A DNA stretch of 64,000 nucleotides from positions 1-64,000 of the forward strand of contig NZ_KE384004.1 in NCBI RefSeq assembly GCF_000423305.1. Direction: 5' to 3'. Origin of the DNA: Legionella moravica DSM 19234 (GTDB lineage: Bacteria; Pseudomonadota; Gammaproteobacteria; Legionellales; Legionellaceae). Below are positions 56,859-64,000 of this stretch, one piece after another. The notes beneath the pieces are model-generated. The model did not search any database, was not told the DNA's origin, and saw nothing but the letters and a program-made list of their open reading frames with translations. Numbering within the stretch: position 1 is the first letter of the stretch; every line of letters starts with the position of its first letter. Both the position numbers and the translations under genes were made by a program.

Positions 56859-57326
56859 ATGCGTTTTTATTTTTTTAAATGCACACAAGATCACATTTTG
56901 ACAAAATTAAGAGAGCTTGACCCGAATACGAGTTCGTTGGATTTGAGAGAAAGTAACATCGGCGACAGAACCGGAGCAGAACTCGTTGCAATGACGCAAC
57001 TTTTCCCACAGGGCCTACGTTCGTTGGATTTGAGCTGGAATAGGCTTGGTTTGAAATCTGTGCAAGAAATTGTTGCAATCATAAAAGCTTTACCACAAGG
57101 TTTGATAACACTGGATTTTTCATTTAATCATATCGGCTCAAAAACCGACGATGAATTAATAGAGATTTTCAGTGCATTTAAAGAGACCTCCATCACAAAG
57201 ATGAGAATTGAAAACAGCATCTCTCTAAGACCGGAAGTCTGGAAGCTGCTCAATGAAATATTGTTAAATAACAAACAAAAACATTCTCAAGCCGAACAAT
57301 CACAAGAACCAAGCTTAATGGTATGA
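56859..57326 (+). CDS. Leucine-rich-repeat protein
   Basis: 155 aa. Two to three ribonuclease-inhibitor-type repeats of about 28 residues are visible: SLDLRESNIGDRTGAEL, LRSLDLSWNRLGLKSVQEI and LITLDFSFNHIGSKTDDEL. There is no signal peptide. Legionella uses LRR proteins as host-directed effectors, but this one is short. The ATG at 56859 has TTTGGA 8 nt upstream; an upstream TTG frame at 56796 is less likely. REP-like elements flank the gene on both sides. Confidence 0.8.
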   Translation: MRFYFFKCTQDHILTKLRELDPNTSSLDLRESNIGDRTGAELVAMTQLFPQGLRSLDLSWNRLGLKSVQEIVAIIKALPQGLITLDFSFNHIGSKTDDELIEIFSAFKETSITKMRIENSISLRPEVWKLLNEILLNNKQKHSQAEQSQEPSLMV

Positions 57327-57399
57327 CAGGCTTACAAAGGCTGATTAATTTGCCAGTCAAACAAAAGGCCCGCCGAATAAGGAGAGGCAAAAGACAGAG

Positions 57400-57447
57400 G
57401 GTCAGATCTTGCTATTTTATGGATTAAGGCAAAGAGCAAGATCTGAC
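57400..57447. repeat. GGTCAGATCTTGC element, copy 2, as inverted pair
   Basis: GTCAGATCTTGCT (57401-57413) and AGCAAGATCTGAC (57435-57447) are a perfect 13-bp inverted repeat around 21 nt. It lies just past the LRR gene and may also end its transcript. Confidence 0.7.
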
Positions 57448-57602
57448 AAAAATTTTGGGCATATTTTAGGTAATTTTTAAGGCAAAAAAAACCACAAAAG
57501 ACAATATAATCAAATAAAAGACGGACTAAGATCGTTGATATATAAGGGTTTCAGTTGGTCTTTGGTGGTCAGAAATAGTTTGAATAATTGGTGGAGGAGG
57601 GC

Positions 57603-57687
57603 GGCGGCTATTTAATAGCGAGGATAACTTATTGTTATTTAATAGATTTGAATTTATAAAAATTTTTGTTGCCCCGAAAGTTGCCCC
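57603..57687. other. Attachment-site-like unit, left copy
   Basis: GGCGGCTATTTAAT (57603-57616), 51 bp, then two GTTGCCCC copies 12 bp apart (57668-57687). Read on the minus strand, the first part ends CCTCCTCCACCA, like a tRNA 3' end. The matching unit is at 61077-61163. Possible remnant of integrase-mediated insertion. Confidence 0.4.
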
Positions 57688-57754
57688 TATTCATGAACTT
57701 AAAGTTATTTAATTGAATTATGCTCCCTAAAATTAGGGAGCCCTTATGCATCAA

Positions 57755-59203
57755 TTAGATGGTTGGGACAACGTGTTCTGTATTAGCAGCTTCTTCTCTT
57801 TCAGCTGCATTCCCGCTAAAGTAATTTACAATTGAATGATATCCATAGATGGGTAATGCAAGCGCTAACATTACTGCTAACCCAACAACCAATTTACTTA
57901 ACAAAATAGGAGCTGCAATAATACCGGTTGTTACTCTCAGAGAAATATGCATGGTGTCATTTACAGCCACTCGCCATAAATAAGATGCCATAACCGTAAC
58001 TAAGCTGAGGTCGAGTAATCCAAATGCAAATAAACCTGTAAATTCTGTATCAAATTGTTTCCCCATAACCAGTTCATAACCGTGGACATAACGCGCCCCC
58101 AAACTAGATGAGGGAGAAAAAAATAATCCTACATGTCGATATCGATTCTCGCTAATAAAGCTGCCTATCTTTTTTACTTCAAAATTTTGAATGTTCTCAT
58201 CGTCCAAAACCTCAGCCTGTATTACTTCATCTCGATTCATACGAAGCATCGAAATCGGTTTCTTATCGACAGCAGCTCCATTAATAGGAAAATTATATTC
58301 AACTGCTTCAGCGATAAGTTTCCCCATGATTATAGAACCTTGTTCATTAGGTTCTATTTGAGAGGTGTGATTTCCCCCCAAAGGATTCAATGAGGAGGTA
58401 ACATCAACAAAAACCACTTCTTTATTCTGATTAACCGCGTATTGTAAAACGCTTCGATAAAGCTCATTCATAGTTTCTTCAACTACAGCAAATGGAGCTT
58501 GACCTTCTCCTTTTGAGCGTGCCAAATGAGAAAATCCTGTGTAAATAAAATAAGGGGTAAAGTCAGTAATAGAAGGATAATATTGTGATAATAATACAAT
58601 TCGATTAAGCCCAGGATTATCATTAACCAAATCATCAATAATAGCTTTATATTCTTTTAACAATGTCAGTTTAACTTGGCTGAAGGCTTCCTTAATCCTA
58701 GGTCTGGCCTGTTCTGGTGTGATTCTAAAAAGCAATTGAAAATACGTTAGGTTTCTTTGCAATACGCCCATTAATGCTTCACGGTAATTATTCCCTCCTA
58801 CACTTAATACAGCAATATCAGGTTGCCAATCTTTTACTGCATTGAGCTGATGCACTGTTTCATAAGGGTGGTCTTGATCTGAGGGAAGAACTTTATCTAA
58901 ACGGCACTGGCGTCTTAAATCAGCTGTTGTAGCACCATCAACCGCAAAATTACCAATATCATATGAGTGAGTATTCTCTGTATTGTTAGCCAGAGCAACC
59001 GCTGTTTGATGTGTTACCGTATGCGTTTTATCAGCATATTGGCTCTTACTTTGGACCCAATAGCCATTATCTAAAGTAGAGTCGCCAAGTAAAGCAACTT
59101 TTTTTGGTCTTGCTTGCTCACCCCCAATAACACGCTTTAATCTTCCTGTTGTTGTAGGATATCTGCCCCCTATGGATTGTGAATAATTTTGAATGCGTTT
59201 CAT
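57755..59203 (-). CDS. SGNH/GDSL-family hydrolase with C-terminal membrane helices
   Basis: 482 aa. SGNH motifs are Gly40-Asp-Ser42 (LLGDSTLDN), the GGNN oxyanion block (136-139) and DVTSSLNP (Asp267). At the final block the expected DxxH is replaced: the sequence reads QIEPNEQG with Glu284 where His is usual; His279 lies just before. Residues about 415-470 hold two or three membrane helices. The ATG at 59203 follows AGGA by 8 nt; an upstream ATG at 59317 would add 38 odd residues. Related Legionella lipases act on host lipids; activity here is uncertain. Confidence 0.8.
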   Translation of the reverse strand: MKRIQNYSQSIGGRYPTTTGRLKRVIGGEQARPKKVALLGDSTLDNGYWVQSKSQYADKTHTVTHQTAVALANNTENTHSYDIGNFAVDGATTADLRRQCRLDKVLPSDQDHPYETVHQLNAVKDWQPDIAVLSVGGNNYREALMGVLQRNLTYFQLLFRITPEQARPRIKEAFSQVKLTLLKEYKAIIDDLVNDNPGLNRIVLLSQYYPSITDFTPYFIYTGFSHLARSKGEGQAPFAVVEETMNELYRSVLQYAVNQNKEVVFVDVTSSLNPLGGNHTSQIEPNEQGSIIMGKLIAEAVEYNFPINGAAVDKKPISMLRMNRDEVIQAEVLDDENIQNFEVKKIGSFISENRYRHVGLFFSPSSSLGARYVHGYELVMGKQFDTEFTGLFAFGLLDLSLVTVMASYLWRVAVNDTMHISLRVTTGIIAAPILLSKLVVGLAVMLALALPIYGYHSIVNYFSGNAAEREEAANTEHVVPTI

Positions 59204-59348
59204 GATAATCCTGATGTAATTAATAGATATGAAGTTAAGCAATAAAAATTTGATGAAAATTTTAACACATGGCCTATTTAGATCAAATTTGCCGGAGTAA
59301 TTTAAATCATCCAACATTTCTTGGGAGAAAGGATCATACAGGGTAGAA

Positions 59349-59362
59349 GGTCAGATCTTGCT
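59349..59362 (+). repeat. GGTCAGATCTTGC element, copy 3
   Basis: GGTCAGATCTTGCT, same core as copies 1 and 2. It lies between the SGNH hydrolase gene and the amidohydrolase gene. Confidence 0.6.
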
Positions 59363-59459
59363 ACTGTCGCCCCCCATATTTAGTGGTATCCGAAATTAGA
59401 GCTCAGGGTGCTTAAAGGTCATTTTTATGAAAACCGATGGCTAACGAGTGCCAAGTGTT

Positions 59460-60773
59460 TTAAGAATCCGGAGATATGGCTTGCCCGCCTTTCATGACAA
59501 ATTTGATCCGTTGCAAGGTTGATATATCCATAAGCGGATCACCACTGACTGCTATTAAATCAGCAAACTTACCAACCTCAATACTCCCTACATCATCAGA
59601 CCAACCCAACAAAGCTGCTGCAGAAACTGTAGCTGCCTGAATGGCTTCCAGTGGGCTTAAGCCCCTGCGTGTCATGGAGAGAAGCTCTTCGGCATTTTTT
59701 CCATGGCGATCCAGAGAAGTAGGATCGGAGCCACTGGCTATTTTAACTCCAATCTGTCTTGCAAGAGTCATCATCTGATTTTTTGTTTTGAGTAACATCT
59801 GCATTTTATCAGAGGCAGGTGCCTTGGCTATCTTGGCATCCAGACCTGACAGGGTAGGAACCAGGTAAACGTTTTTTTGTTTCATCATCTCCAGATTGTT
59901 ATGGTCAGCCCGGTTGCCATGTTCTATGGAATCCACGCCGCTTATCAAGGCATTGCGTATTCCCTCAACTGTCGTTGCATGGGCTGCTACCTTGCGCCGG
60001 GCTTTATGGGCTTCCTCAACAATAACCTGCATTTCAACTATGGTAAGGGTTGGATAATCCCAGTCTGCAAATATTTTTATTATATCTGCACCATGGCCAA
60101 TCTGTTCACGTACTGCACGTCTAGCTTCTTCGACACCGCTTATCATCTGGGCTCCCATAGGAAAACTGACAAAATCAGGAGAAATACCAAATGGATGATA
60201 TTGGCCAACAGCAGCAATACCACGTGTTGCCACCTGGATACGAGGACCAGGAATGAGACCTTCGTTAATGGCATCGCGCAATGCAATATCAGCATATCCA
60301 GAACCTTCATTTTCAAGATCCCGCACGGTTGTAAATCCTGCTTCCAGTGTTGCCCGTGCATTGGCAGCACCTTCCAGAGCCCTATACGCCAGTGATTTGG
60401 TCGTAAGATTCTCTGCATACCCATCATTTCCATCAGGAATTCTTGCCAAAAGATGTGTATGACAATCAATAAGCCCTGGCAATACCGTCACATTACCCAA
60501 ATCAAGGTGTCTCGCCGATGCTGGAGCCCATTTCAAAATATTGGCTGTCCTGCCCACAGCCTTTATACGCTCATTTTCAATCCAGATTGCAGCGCCCTTG
60601 AGATACACACCATTCCGAACATCCAGAATCCTCGCAGCCTGCAGTATCACAGGCGTATTCTGTTGGGGTTGCATGGCGTGTAAGGAATGCAACTGTACCA
60701 TAAACAAAAGAATGAAAATAAAAAGTAAAAGCCATGGCTTATTGTAAAAGGAACAAAGTAGTGTTTTAGTCAT
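59460..60773 (-). CDS. Exported metal-dependent amidohydrolase
   Basis: 437 aa. A signal peptide (LLLFIFILLFMVQLHSLHAM) precedes an imidazolonepropionase/prolidase-like amidohydrolase. It has the metal pair HTH in LPGLIDCHTHLLA, the Lys in IKIFADWD, His in VAAHATTVEG and GVDSIEHGNRAD, and the catalytic Asp in KIASGSDPTS. It ends in FADLIAVSGDPLMDI, the usual composite-domain strand. The ATG at 60773 follows AGGAG by 5 nt. Such secreted enzymes cut peptides or related amides; the substrate is unknown. Confidence 0.9.
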   Translation of the reverse strand: MTKTLLCSFYNKPWLLLFIFILLFMVQLHSLHAMQPQQNTPVILQAARILDVRNGVYLKGAAIWIENERIKAVGRTANILKWAPASARHLDLGNVTVLPGLIDCHTHLLARIPDGNDGYAENLTTKSLAYRALEGAANARATLEAGFTTVRDLENEGSGYADIALRDAINEGLIPGPRIQVATRGIAAVGQYHPFGISPDFVSFPMGAQMISGVEEARRAVREQIGHGADIIKIFADWDYPTLTIVEMQVIVEEAHKARRKVAAHATTVEGIRNALISGVDSIEHGNRADHNNLEMMKQKNVYLVPTLSGLDAKIAKAPASDKMQMLLKTKNQMMTLARQIGVKIASGSDPTSLDRHGKNAEELLSMTRRGLSPLEAIQAATVSAAALLGWSDDVGSIEVGKFADLIAVSGDPLMDISTLQRIKFVMKGGQAISPDS

Positions 60774-61288
60774 ATTGCTCCTGCACCTAGACGACTTATG
60801 ATTCAAGCTAACATCCTTGTAGAGAAAAGGGTTTCAAGTTTTGTCGACTCATAGGAAAATGTCAATGAACTTGATTAGGTTTTAGGTCAGTACGTGCTGC
60901 AACATTAAAAGTAACTCGATAAAAATTTAAAATGGAATGAAGTAATAGTACATATATGGCATTTTAAAAAATCTAATCAGTTTGCTAAAGGGTTACATAG
61001 AAAGAGGAAATTGATTCCAAGAAGTGAGTGTTCAGCATTTGGGAAATATATTATAAATCAATGGGTTAATTGGGGGTGGCGGCTATTTAATTGGATAATC
61101 AATGGCTTGTATTTAAAGGGTTATTTTTATGATTGATAAAAATATACCCCCAAATGTACCCCCGTGAGCCATTGGTCTAAATAGGAAATCACTTTTTTGC
61201 TGAGATCCGCAATTACATAATCACGACTATATATTAGGCAAGTCAGTTAGCGGGGAGGTTTCTATAGATCAACTCTCCTATCTATTAT
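60774..61288. other. Intergenic region of about 515 bp with att-like unit
   Basis: No gene is supported. The right part holds the second attachment-like unit (61077-61163). The rest is AT-rich and without clear pattern. Confidence 0.5.
61077..61163. other. Attachment-site-like unit, right copy
   Basis: GGCGGCTATTTAAT (61077-61090), 54 bp, then TACCCCCAAATGTACCCCC (61145-61163). The order and spacing equal the left copy at 57603-57687 even though the second motif differs. The TGGGGGTA pair (minus strand) is like the motifs often seen by P4-type integrase genes next to tRNA 3' ends. Confidence 0.4.
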
Positions 61289-62041
61289 TCACTTAGAAAT
61301 TTGCATATTTTCGAAATAATGTACACCTAGAGAATAAGTCCCTACACTGCCTTCAAATACGTCATTATACCAGTATAATTTTATACCTTTTGCTGTTTCA
61401 CTGCTCATGGGTAGAAATGCACCGTCAGGCTCAGAATGCATGAAAAAATCACCAAGTTTACTGTTACAATTTTTACAGTGATTCATGTAGTAACTTTCAG
61501 ACGATTGCTTGCTAAAATCAAAATAGTAGCAAGAAGTAAATCTATGGATAATCTCTATACATTTTTCATTCATAAAGCTAGCGAAGCTTACGATTGATTT
61601 GTAATTTCTATCGATCCAAATCATATTATCATTTTCTTCATCGTCTTCATCCTCATATTCTTTTGTTTGATGGTTTTCAGGCAAAAGAAAAGCAAATACT
61701 GGTGTACCCTGTTTACATTTCCAACATGATTCTAAAGACTCAACTATAAAAAATCCTACTGAACGGATATTGGCATCAGCATTTTTAGCATTATTTTGAG
61801 GTGTCCATTTTTCAAAATTACTCTGATTGAGTCCATGGGGAACATACCATGATTTTTTTATTGGATCCCATTTTGCTCCTAGCTCTTTTGCTAAATCTTT
61901 TTCCGAATAAGGAACGTTTATATAAAATTTTTCCTCATTTCTAAAAACTGAGTTTTGTTGTAATGGCTCAGCCTCTTTTGCTATAGAGGGCGGGACTATT
62001 ACATTTTGTTTTGAAAAAAATTTTTTGATTAATTCCAACAT
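61289..62041 (-). CDS. DUF5710-domain protein
   Basis: 250 aa. Residues about 40-80 match DUF5710: NVPYSEKDLAKELGAKWDP and KKSWYVPHGLNQSNFEKW, a small module often fused to primases and mobile-element proteins. The rest has two CxxC-like pairs (CWKC near 109 and CKNC near 192), so zinc binding is possible. No named family covers the whole protein. It lies 80 bp from the DinD-like gene on the same strand. Confidence 0.75.
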   Translation of the reverse strand: MLELIKKFFSKQNVIVPPSIAKEAEPLQQNSVFRNEEKFYINVPYSEKDLAKELGAKWDPIKKSWYVPHGLNQSNFEKWTPQNNAKNADANIRSVGFFIVESLESCWKCKQGTPVFAFLLPENHQTKEYEDEDDEENDNMIWIDRNYKSIVSFASFMNEKCIEIIHRFTSCYYFDFSKQSSESYYMNHCKNCNSKLGDFFMHSEPDGAFLPMSSETAKGIKLYWYNDVFEGSVGTYSLGVHYFENMQISK

Positions 62042-62121
62042 CTTAATTTCCCTAGAATATCCTTGTTTGAATTCGTAACCATCTTGTGCCTTTCGTTTCT
62101 TTTAAAAAACGCATCACAAAC

Positions 62122-62958
62122 TTAAAGCCCATCTGGTTTTTTTAAAGACTTTTTATCTTCCGAGGCTAAACGAAGTTCGACTTTTTTAACATCCTCTGCA
62201 GGGGCAAGTGTTTCTGGACGGATACCCCGTTCTAGAAGTGTTTTACGAACTACTTCGTTATTGGTGATATGCTCACGAGAAATCTCGTTTCCTGTGTTCA
62301 TCCCATGCTCCCTTGCATTAAAAATAGTAATTTCGGTGGCAAAGTCTTTTGCTTTTAAAATAATGGTAGGGGCAAAGTCAGCGAGAGGACGACTTTCAGG
62401 TACTTTCCAGTGAGCCTTCATAGCTTGTGTTGATTTATTAAACAGAGCCTGATCTCCTTTGCTACGAATGACAGCAAAGTTTTGGTTGCCTCCAGTTTGT
62501 TCATAGATAACTTGAGAAAGCTCTTTCTCTGTTTCCGATAATTTTTTGCGAGCTAAAACGCGCTCAGCTTCAAGGAGTCGTTGTTCAATTAGCTCCGCTC
62601 GCCGTGTTTGGATTGCAAAGTAAGTTTGAGCAAAAGCTATTTCTTGTTTTTTAGGGTCGCCATTTTGAGCAATAAGATAACACGCATAACGCGTTAACAT
62701 GAGGTCATCAACTTCCCGCTGACTTCCTGAGCCAAGAGAAACCATTTTGTTGACGTTAACAAAATGGTCGGCAATCTTATGTCCCGATATTTCACAAGCC
62801 GTTTTAGCTTTTTCAAGAACCCTAGTAAAATTTCTCCACTCGTCATAACCAAGAAGCTGTTGTAAATCCCGTGCTAACCAAAACTCAACGCTTTCATCCG
62901 TTTGTTGGGCATGCATCTCAAAATTTTTTGTTAGGGTATTAATGACATCTATTTTCAT
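62122..62958 (-). CDS. dinD: DinD-like damage-inducible protein
   Basis: About 278 aa. The N-terminal part shows WLARDLQQLLGYDEWRNF, a Bro-N-like segment, followed by MLTRYACYLIAQNGDPKKQ and AFAQTYFAIQTR, typical of DinD. The C-terminal half contains the DinD helix region FAVIRSKGDQALFN and ends in a charged tail. In E. coli dinD is under LexA control; Legionella is reported to lack a standard SOS system, and I see no clear LexA box here. The start is uncertain: ATG codons at 62958 and 62982, and a TTG at 62997, are all possible. Confidence 0.85.
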   Translation of the reverse strand: MKIDVINTLTKNFEMHAQQTDESVEFWLARDLQQLLGYDEWRNFTRVLEKAKTACEISGHKIADHFVNVNKMVSLGSGSQREVDDLMLTRYACYLIAQNGDPKKQEIAFAQTYFAIQTRRAELIEQRLLEAERVLARKKLSETEKELSQVIYEQTGGNQNFAVIRSKGDQALFNKSTQAMKAHWKVPESRPLADFAPTIILKAKDFATEITIFNAREHGMNTGNEISREHITNNEVVRKTLLERGIRPETLAPAEDVKKVELRLASEDKKSLKKPDGL

Positions 62959-63300
62959 AAAATTCTTTATTGAATTTGGCATGGTTATGATTTTCAACGA
63001 TAAACCTCATTGAATCAATGGGTGTTTAATTAGTTTTGATTTTACTTGGTACACAAATTTATTTTCTTCAATTTAGGGGCAGAGAGAATTAAACCATTTT
63101 TTAATCAAATTACTCACTAAATATATTGCAGCATAGTTGAAATCTTTCGATTGAATCATAAGCCTCATTTATTCCATAATCTAGAATCTAGAATAACAAC
63201 GCCAATTTGGGACATATAATCTCAATAATTCGCCTTTAATCAACATACAAAAGAGATTTATCATTGCCAACTTTTATATTGATAGTGAATCGGTACTTAA
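62959..63300. other. Intergenic region of about 342 bp
   Basis: AT-rich, with no ORF supported. TCTAGAATCTAGAAT occurs near 63181-63195 as a small direct repeat. Confidence 0.5.
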
Positions 63301-63451
63301 TTAAATTTTTGAAGTGTTTTCAATTAAATTTATTTCCTCACCAGTAAGGCCATATAATTCATAAACAGCTTTATCAATTTTCTCATCAGTTTGGTCAATG
63401 AGCTTTTGAAGCTCTAGAATATTTGATTTTTTGCTTTCAAAATAATCTAGC
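63301..63451 (-). pseudogene. C-terminal fragment of a restriction-modification protein, cut by IS21
   Basis: About 50 residues remain: LDYFESKKSNILELQKLIDQ, then TDEKIDKAVYELYGLTGEEI and NLIENTSKI. The IDKAVYELYGLTxEEI pattern is the typical C-terminus of Eco57I/TaqI-class restriction-methyltransferases, where it follows the target recognition domain. The reading frame continues upstream into the IS end (ORF to 63534), but those residues are IS-encoded. The rest of the gene should lie beyond the IS, to the right of the window. Confidence 0.7.
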
Positions 63452-64000
63452 TGTGTATTCCGTAGCGAAATGACCACCAATTCCGGTCGTATTTGCTCAC
63501 CACCAACACTCACGATAAGACAATTTTTATACACTATTCGTCTTGTGATCCAAGGCGAGATTATCGTGAGACCATTAAGTATGCGAAAAATTCAAGAAGT
63601 ATTTCGACAGCATGAACAAGGACACAGTAACCGTGACATTGGGCGAAGCCTCAATATCAGTTCAGGAACTGTATCCAACTACCTATATCGTGCACGTTTA
63701 GCTGGACTAACCTTAGCCGAGGCACTTTCTCTGGGTGAGCAGGAGCTGTATGAGCGCTTGTTTTTACCTTCAAAAGCCAGTTCAACCCGGCGTGTTCTGC
63801 CGGACTGGGAGTGCATCCATGCGGAGCTGCGCAAAAAAGGGATGACGTTAATGGTACTGTGGCGAGAATACCGGGAATGTCATCCAGATGGTGTGGGTTA
63901 TAGCCAGTTTTGTGACCGTTATAAGCGTTATATCAAGCAAATCAGCCCCGTCATGCGACAGGTTCATAAAGCTGGAGAAAAGGTTTTTGTTGATTATGCG
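63452..64000 (+). mobile_element. IS21-family insertion sequence, left part
   Basis: The left end is placed at TGTGTATTCCG (63452). The next 80 bp hold repeats of the type ATTCCG...TGACCACC and ATTCCGG...CACCACC, typical of IS21-family multiple terminal repeats. The istA gene follows. The element continues past the window edge, so istB and the right end are not seen. Confidence 0.8.
63566..64000 (+). CDS. istA: IS21-family transposase IstA (partial)
   Basis: 145 codons are visible and the frame is still open at the edge. The N-terminus reads MRPLSMRKIQEVFRQHEQGH if the GTG at 63566 is used, as in other IstA proteins (an ATG at 63581 is the alternative). A helix-turn-helix follows (SNRDIGRSLNISSGTVSNYL), then WECIHAELRKKGMTLMVLWR and VGYSQFCDRYKRY. 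The last visible residues, GEKVFVDYA, are the start of the DDE catalytic core, with the first Asp present. Confidence 0.92.
   Translation, partial: MRPLSMRKIQEVFRQHEQGHSNRDIGRSLNISSGTVSNYLYRARLAGLTLAEALSLGEQELYERLFLPSKASSTRRVLPDWECIHAELRKKGMTLMVLWREYRECHPDGVGYSQFCDRYKRYIKQISPVMRQVHKAGEKVFVDYA

Larger units (their letters stand above)
57327..57754. other. Intergenic region of about 428 bp with hairpin and att-like sequence
   Basis: It holds an inverted pair of the GGTCAGATCTTGC element (57400-57413 and 57435-57447, 21-nt gap) and an attachment-like unit: GGCGGCTATTTAAT at 57603-57616 preceded by TGGTGGAGGAGGGC, then GTTGCCCCGAAAGTTGCCCC at 57668-57687. The same arrangement recurs near 61,077. 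No ORF is supported. Confidence 0.5.

Noticed and set aside
57541..57616. Intact tRNA gene ending in CCA near 57590
   Set aside because: The minus strand has a CCTCCTCCACCA-like end but no acceptor, D or T stems that pair.
59877..60395. 172-codon plus-strand frame inside the amidohydrolase gene
   Set aside because: It is antisense to a gene with all catalytic motifs; its composition (many Cys, His and Tyr) is typical of a shadow frame.
63452..63534. N-terminal part of the 77-codon minus-strand frame at the IS edge
   Set aside because: These bases are the IS21 terminal repeats; only the part left of 63452 belongs to the broken gene.
1..64000. CRISPR array
   Set aside because: No run of short direct repeats with regular unique spacers was seen; the only tandem array (17109-17416) has units of about 100 bp without spacers.

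Overview
The window looks like a chromosomal segment of a Legionella species. It is AT-rich gammaproteobacterial DNA with conserved Legionella-type housekeeping genes: surA-pdxA-folA, lptD, amgK-murU, fadE, ppk, epmB and efp. Set among these are eukaryote-like effector genes, namely a RalF-type Sec7 protein, an ankyrin protein, a protein-kinase-like protein, a leucine-rich-repeat protein and a DM9 protein. The RalF-like protein resembles, but does not match, the L. pneumophila protein as I remember it, so I do not name the species. All calls come from reading the sequence; no database search was run.

Region 1 (1-18.9 kb) is mostly core. It opens with the 5' end of a minus-strand 16S rRNA gene and its promoter. 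A DM9-domain protein and a small MITE-like element that supplies the folA stop codon follow. The minus-strand block lptD, surA, pdxA, folA makes outer-membrane and cofactor functions, and surA/pdxA/folA are coupled by 4-base overlaps. Divergent amgK-murU recycles peptidoglycan sugars. FadE, an orphan short ChrA, Ppk, EpmB and EF-P follow. EpmB and EF-P are substrate and modifier of one pathway. A triple tandem repeat and a candidate small RNA with a strong terminator lie near 17-18 kb.

Region 2 (19-29.5 kb) holds a small methyltransferase and then two very large tandem genes (1359 and 1568 aa) that match no family I recognise. This pair is the best candidate in the window for an undescribed system.

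Region 3 (29.5-42.4 kb) is envelope-related: a secreted GH17-like glycosidase, an outer-membrane barrel protein, a NiCoT nickel/cobalt transporter with a tiny membrane ORF behind it, an MCE/Mla-type lipid transport set without an ATPase gene, a periplasmic amidase, a DUF945 protein, a class A beta-lactamase-like protein, and several small exported or membrane proteins, including one with an HExxH site.

Region 4 (42.5-53 kb) has a Zur-like regulator divergent from a P-type metal ATPase. A perfect 19-bp Zur-like palindrome lies between them. The ATPase has a His-rich N-terminus and several altered catalytic motifs. RalF, an ArsC/YffB-like protein and a three-gene MacAB-like efflux set follow.

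Region 5 (53-64 kb) is accessory: a kinase-like/ankyrin gene pair, an LRR protein, an SGNH hydrolase and an amidohydrolase. These lie among repeated GGTCAGATCTTGC elements and two copies of an attachment-site-like sequence. At the right edge are a DUF5710 protein, a DinD-like protein, and an IS21-family element that has cut off the tail of a probable restriction-modification gene.
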